From Lachnospiraceae bacterium (GTDB lineage Bacteria; Bacillota; Clostridia; Lachnospirales; Lachnospiraceae), in contig JAJQHZ010000005.1 in assembly GCA_021199475.1 (NCBI GenBank), positions 3,947 to 39,095 on the forward strand: a stretch of DNA of 35,149 bases, written 5' to 3'. The notes below the pieces were generated by a model. The model saw only the letters and a list, made by a program, of their open reading frames with translations, made no database searches and had not been told where the DNA came from. Below, one piece after another: positions 32,918 through 35,149 of this stretch. Made by a program: the position numbers and the translations under genes. The number at the start of each line of letters is the position of its first letter. Position 1 is the first letter of the stretch.

Positions 32918-35149
32918 TTAAGCCTTTTTCACCTTGATTTTGCTGCTGGCTCCTCTCGCCCTGAAAAGCTTCTTGTAAGCAGATACTTTTGAAGATGGTA
33001 CCTTAAACGTACAGGTGCTCTTAATCCCTTTGAACGCATTGGTCTTCACATTGGACTTTTTCAGCTTCTTCGTCTTCAAAGTGACCGATGCAAGCTTCTT
33101 ATCGCCATAAAAAGCCTTCTTTCCGATGCTCTTCAGCTTTGCAGATTTCGCAGTAAAGCTCTTCAGCGCGGTACAGCCCTGGAATGCAGACGCACCGATG
33201 CTGGTCAGTGCTTTTGATGTCAGGTTGACTTTTTTGATTGCTTTGCACCCGTAAAACGCACTCTTTCCGATCGTCTGAATACTCGCCAGCGTGACTGTGG
33301 ATGCTTTGCTTCCAATCGTCGTCAGCTTTTTGCAGTTATAAAATGCCTTGCTGCCGATTGTGGTCGCATTCTCCATGCCGTTCACGGTAGTCAGAGAGGT
33401 ACAGCCACTGAACGCACCGGCTCCGACTGACACCACAGTTGCGTCAATCGTCACTGTTTTCAGGCTTGTGCAGTCCGCAAACGCATTGTCTGCGACAGCC
33501 GTTACTGTATACGTTTTTTCATCGATTGTCACAGTCGCCGGAATCGTCACGCTGGTGATTGTCTTGCTTTCCGGAGCAGTCACTGTCACTGCCATCCCTG
33601 ACACACTCGACTCCGTCACGGTATAGGAAACCGCGTCAACAGAAAAGGATGTACCGACTTGGCCGGCACTGCTGTCATTGTTATCTGTGCCTGTTCCGGA
33701 ACCACTATCCGCAGCCGCAGTCACAGTAATGGCTACTGTCTTACTTGCAGAATTATAAGTATTCGTCTCTGCCGCGGTCACGGTAATGGTCGCCGTTCCT
33801 GCACTGACTCCGGTGACCAGCCCGCTGCTGCTTACAGTCGCGACAGAAGTATTGTCTGAAGAATAGGTGAGCGCACCGTCTCCGGTCGTGCTCGCCGTAA
33901 TCTGGGTTGTTTTCCCTGCTTCGATGGAGGATGCCTCCACACTCGCTGTTACTGTCTGAGCCGCCTTTGTAACGGTGATCGTAAGGCTTGTGGTCGCGGA
34001 ATTATAATTATCATCTCCTGCTGCGGTAATCGTAATGGTCGCAGTTCCGGCGCTGACGCCGGTGGCAAGACCGCTGCTGCTTATCGTCACCACAGATGTA
34101 TTATCGGAATCGTAAGTAATCGCACCTGTTCCGGATTGAGTTACTGTTATCTGGGTCGTGGAACCCACAGTAATCGTGGAAGAGGCCGATGCGCTGGCCG
34201 TCACCGTCTGGCTCGTCTTATTAATCGTAAAGTTCCTAACAAGCGTTCCCGTGTAGTTTCCAATACCGGTAATCGTGACCGTCGCCGTTCCGGCGTTACT
34301 ATTATTGCTGTAAGATACCGTGTAATCAACATTCTCCGTCAGCACAGTCGAATCATATTCCACCGTCACGGCAGGTTTTTTCTCCGTGCCGTCATAAACA
34401 AAACTACTGTCGGAGAGCGTCGCTGAAGCCTGGCTCAAATCGACAGAAGCACCAACAAGCATAAAGGTAAAATTATCATTCGTTTCTGCATAATTCTGAG
34501 CCGTAGAGCCTTCATAGCCAACTATTGTGAGTTCCACTGCATCGGAAATAGACGATCCTTCCCATTGGATAGAAAAGCTCCATCCTCCGTCCTCAGTGGC
34601 TGAACCTATGCTTCCGCAATATCCAAGCGCATATTGGCCAATAACAACCTCTGGATTTAAAATAGTTACTTGAGTAATAGAATCATCGTTAAGAAAAGCA
34701 TAATCCTCTATGGATGTCACAGAAGCCGGTATCGTAACACTTATCAATTTACTGCATCTGCAAAAAGCACCTTTTTCAATCGTAGTTACTGAATCAGGAA
34801 TATCAATTTCCGGTAAATCATAGCAGTCCATAAAAGCGCCCTCGCCTATGGAAACCACACTTGCCGGAATTGTTACGTTTTCCAGATTATAAAAATAATG
34901 GAATGCATGATTGCCTATATGAGTTATGCCATCATTGAAAACAATCGACTTGATCTCTTCGAAAAATGACCACCAGGGCGCATCAGAATGCCAGAATTCA
35001 GTAGTATATTCGCCCTCATAATCGTCCATCTCCCCGCTCCCACTGATGGTCAGGGTTCCTTCGACGGTATTTTCATTGAGCAACCGAATTCCACCCTTTT
35101 CAGCGCCTTCATAAAACACAGGGAACTTAAATTCTACCCGCTTAATGAT
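32918..35149 (-). CDS. BspA-like leucine-rich-repeat surface protein with Ig-like domains (5' end missing)
   Basis: The frame is open to the window edge, so the N-terminus and any signal peptide are missing; 743 codons are seen. Order of domains: BspA-type LRR_5 repeats (pattern I-x-x-x-AF-x-x-C-x-x-L-x-x-V-x-I-P); a bacterial Ig-like module around FVYDGTEKKPAVTVEY; two Big_2-type modules that are near-repeats of each other (both with SGL-[A/V]-TGVSAGTATIT); a Ser/Gly/Asp linker; then a second block of LRR_5 repeats becoming very Lys-rich at the end. No LPxTG or membrane anchor is visible, so the basic tail may bind the wall. Such proteins bind host or microbial surfaces. The first part (34500-35149) looks more AT-rich than the rest. 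Confidence 0.88.
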   Translation of the reverse strand: MIKRVEFKFPVFYEGAEKGGIRLLNENTVEGTLTISGSGEMDDYEGEYTTEFWHSDAPWWSFFEEIKSIVFNDGITHIGNHAFHYFYNLENVTIPASVVSIGEGAFMDCYDLPEIDIPDSVTTIEKGAFCRCSKLISVTIPASVTSIEDYAFLNDDSITQVTILNPEVVIGQYALGYCGSIGSATEDGGWSFSIQWEGSSISDAVELTIVGYEGSTAQNYAETNDNFTFMLVGASVDLSQASATLSDSSFVYDGTEKKPAVTVEYDSTVLTENVDYTVSYSNNSNAGTATVTITGIGNYTGTLVRNFTINKTSQTVTASASASSTITVGSTTQITVTQSGTGAITYDSDNTSVVTISSSGLATGVSAGTATITITAAGDDNYNSATTSLTITVTKAAQTVTASVEASSIEAGKTTQITASTTGDGALTYSSDNTSVATVSSSGLVTGVSAGTATITVTAAETNTYNSASKTVAITVTAAADSGSGTGTDNNDSSAGQVGTSFSVDAVSYTVTESSVSGMAVTVTAPESKTITSVTIPATVTIDEKTYTVTAVADNAFADCTSLKTVTIDATVVSVGAGAFSGCTSLTTVNGMENATTIGSKAFYNCKKLTTIGSKASTVTLASIQTIGKSAFYGCKAIKKVNLTSKALTSIGASAFQGCTALKSFTAKSAKLKSIGKKAFYGDKKLASVTLKTKKLKKSNVKTNAFKGIKSTCTFKVPSSKVSAYKKLFRARGASSKIKVKKA

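Overview
The window looks like a piece of chromosome from an anaerobic Clostridia bacterium, most likely Lachnospiraceae. The signs are a moderately GC-rich sequence with strong AGGAGG ribosome sites, an eight-gene F-type ATP synthase operon with a Na+-type c subunit, a DUF5721-type protein, eukaryote-type NADP isocitrate dehydrogenase, a GH25 lysozyme with aromatic wall-binding repeats, AgrC/AgrA-like GHKL/LytTR regulators and a BspA-like leucine-rich-repeat surface protein. Species cannot be named from sequence alone. Only the first two genes lie on the + strand; everything else is on the - strand.

Layout. 1-3564: a 69-bp tandem repeat, a DUF5721-type gene, then htpG behind a perfect CIRCE operator and a consensus promoter, ending in a bidirectional terminator. 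3575-11666: the complete atp operon (atpZ-like, atpI, B, E, F, H, A, G, D, C) with its promoter. 11838-13359: a self-contained transcription unit of two EutS/PduU-type microcompartment shell proteins and an EutP/PduV GTPase, with no microcompartment enzymes nearby. 13466-14899: a decayed enolase gene (in-frame amber codon, 144-bp insertion, altered conserved residues). 15281-20967: an HtrA-like protease, a GH25 lysozyme behind a repeat-filled leader, and gpmI. 21280-24023: a polar amino-acid ABC transporter (permease, ATPase, binding protein). 24033-24210: a 178-bp element with 20-bp terminal inverted repeats, a 6-bp target duplication and four internal hairpins, abutting the transporter promoter. 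24322-26338: a repeat-containing membrane protein, thiamine pyrophosphokinase and a YbaK/ProX-type deacylase. 26378-26657: a 6S-like RNA with its own promoter and terminator. 26732-28052: icd. 28062-31363: a LytTR regulator, a GHKL kinase without a sensor and a membrane-sensor GHKL pseudokinase. 31627-32736: an isolated RhuM-family gene. 32745-35149: a surface protein running off the window.

The atp operon, the amino-acid importer, icd and gpmI are core energy and amino-acid metabolism. HtrA, lysozyme and the LRR protein work at the cell surface. The strongest unexplained items are the cloverleaf-like mobile repeat at 24033-24210, the kinase/pseudokinase pair that carries low-complexity expansions at the same place in both GHKL domains, the orphan EutS-EutS-EutP operon, and HtpG combining CIRCE control with a roughly 120-residue acidic insertion. 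Short tandem repeats are unusually frequent, both in genes (39-bp and 15-bp units) and between them (69-, 25-, 42- and 38-bp units).
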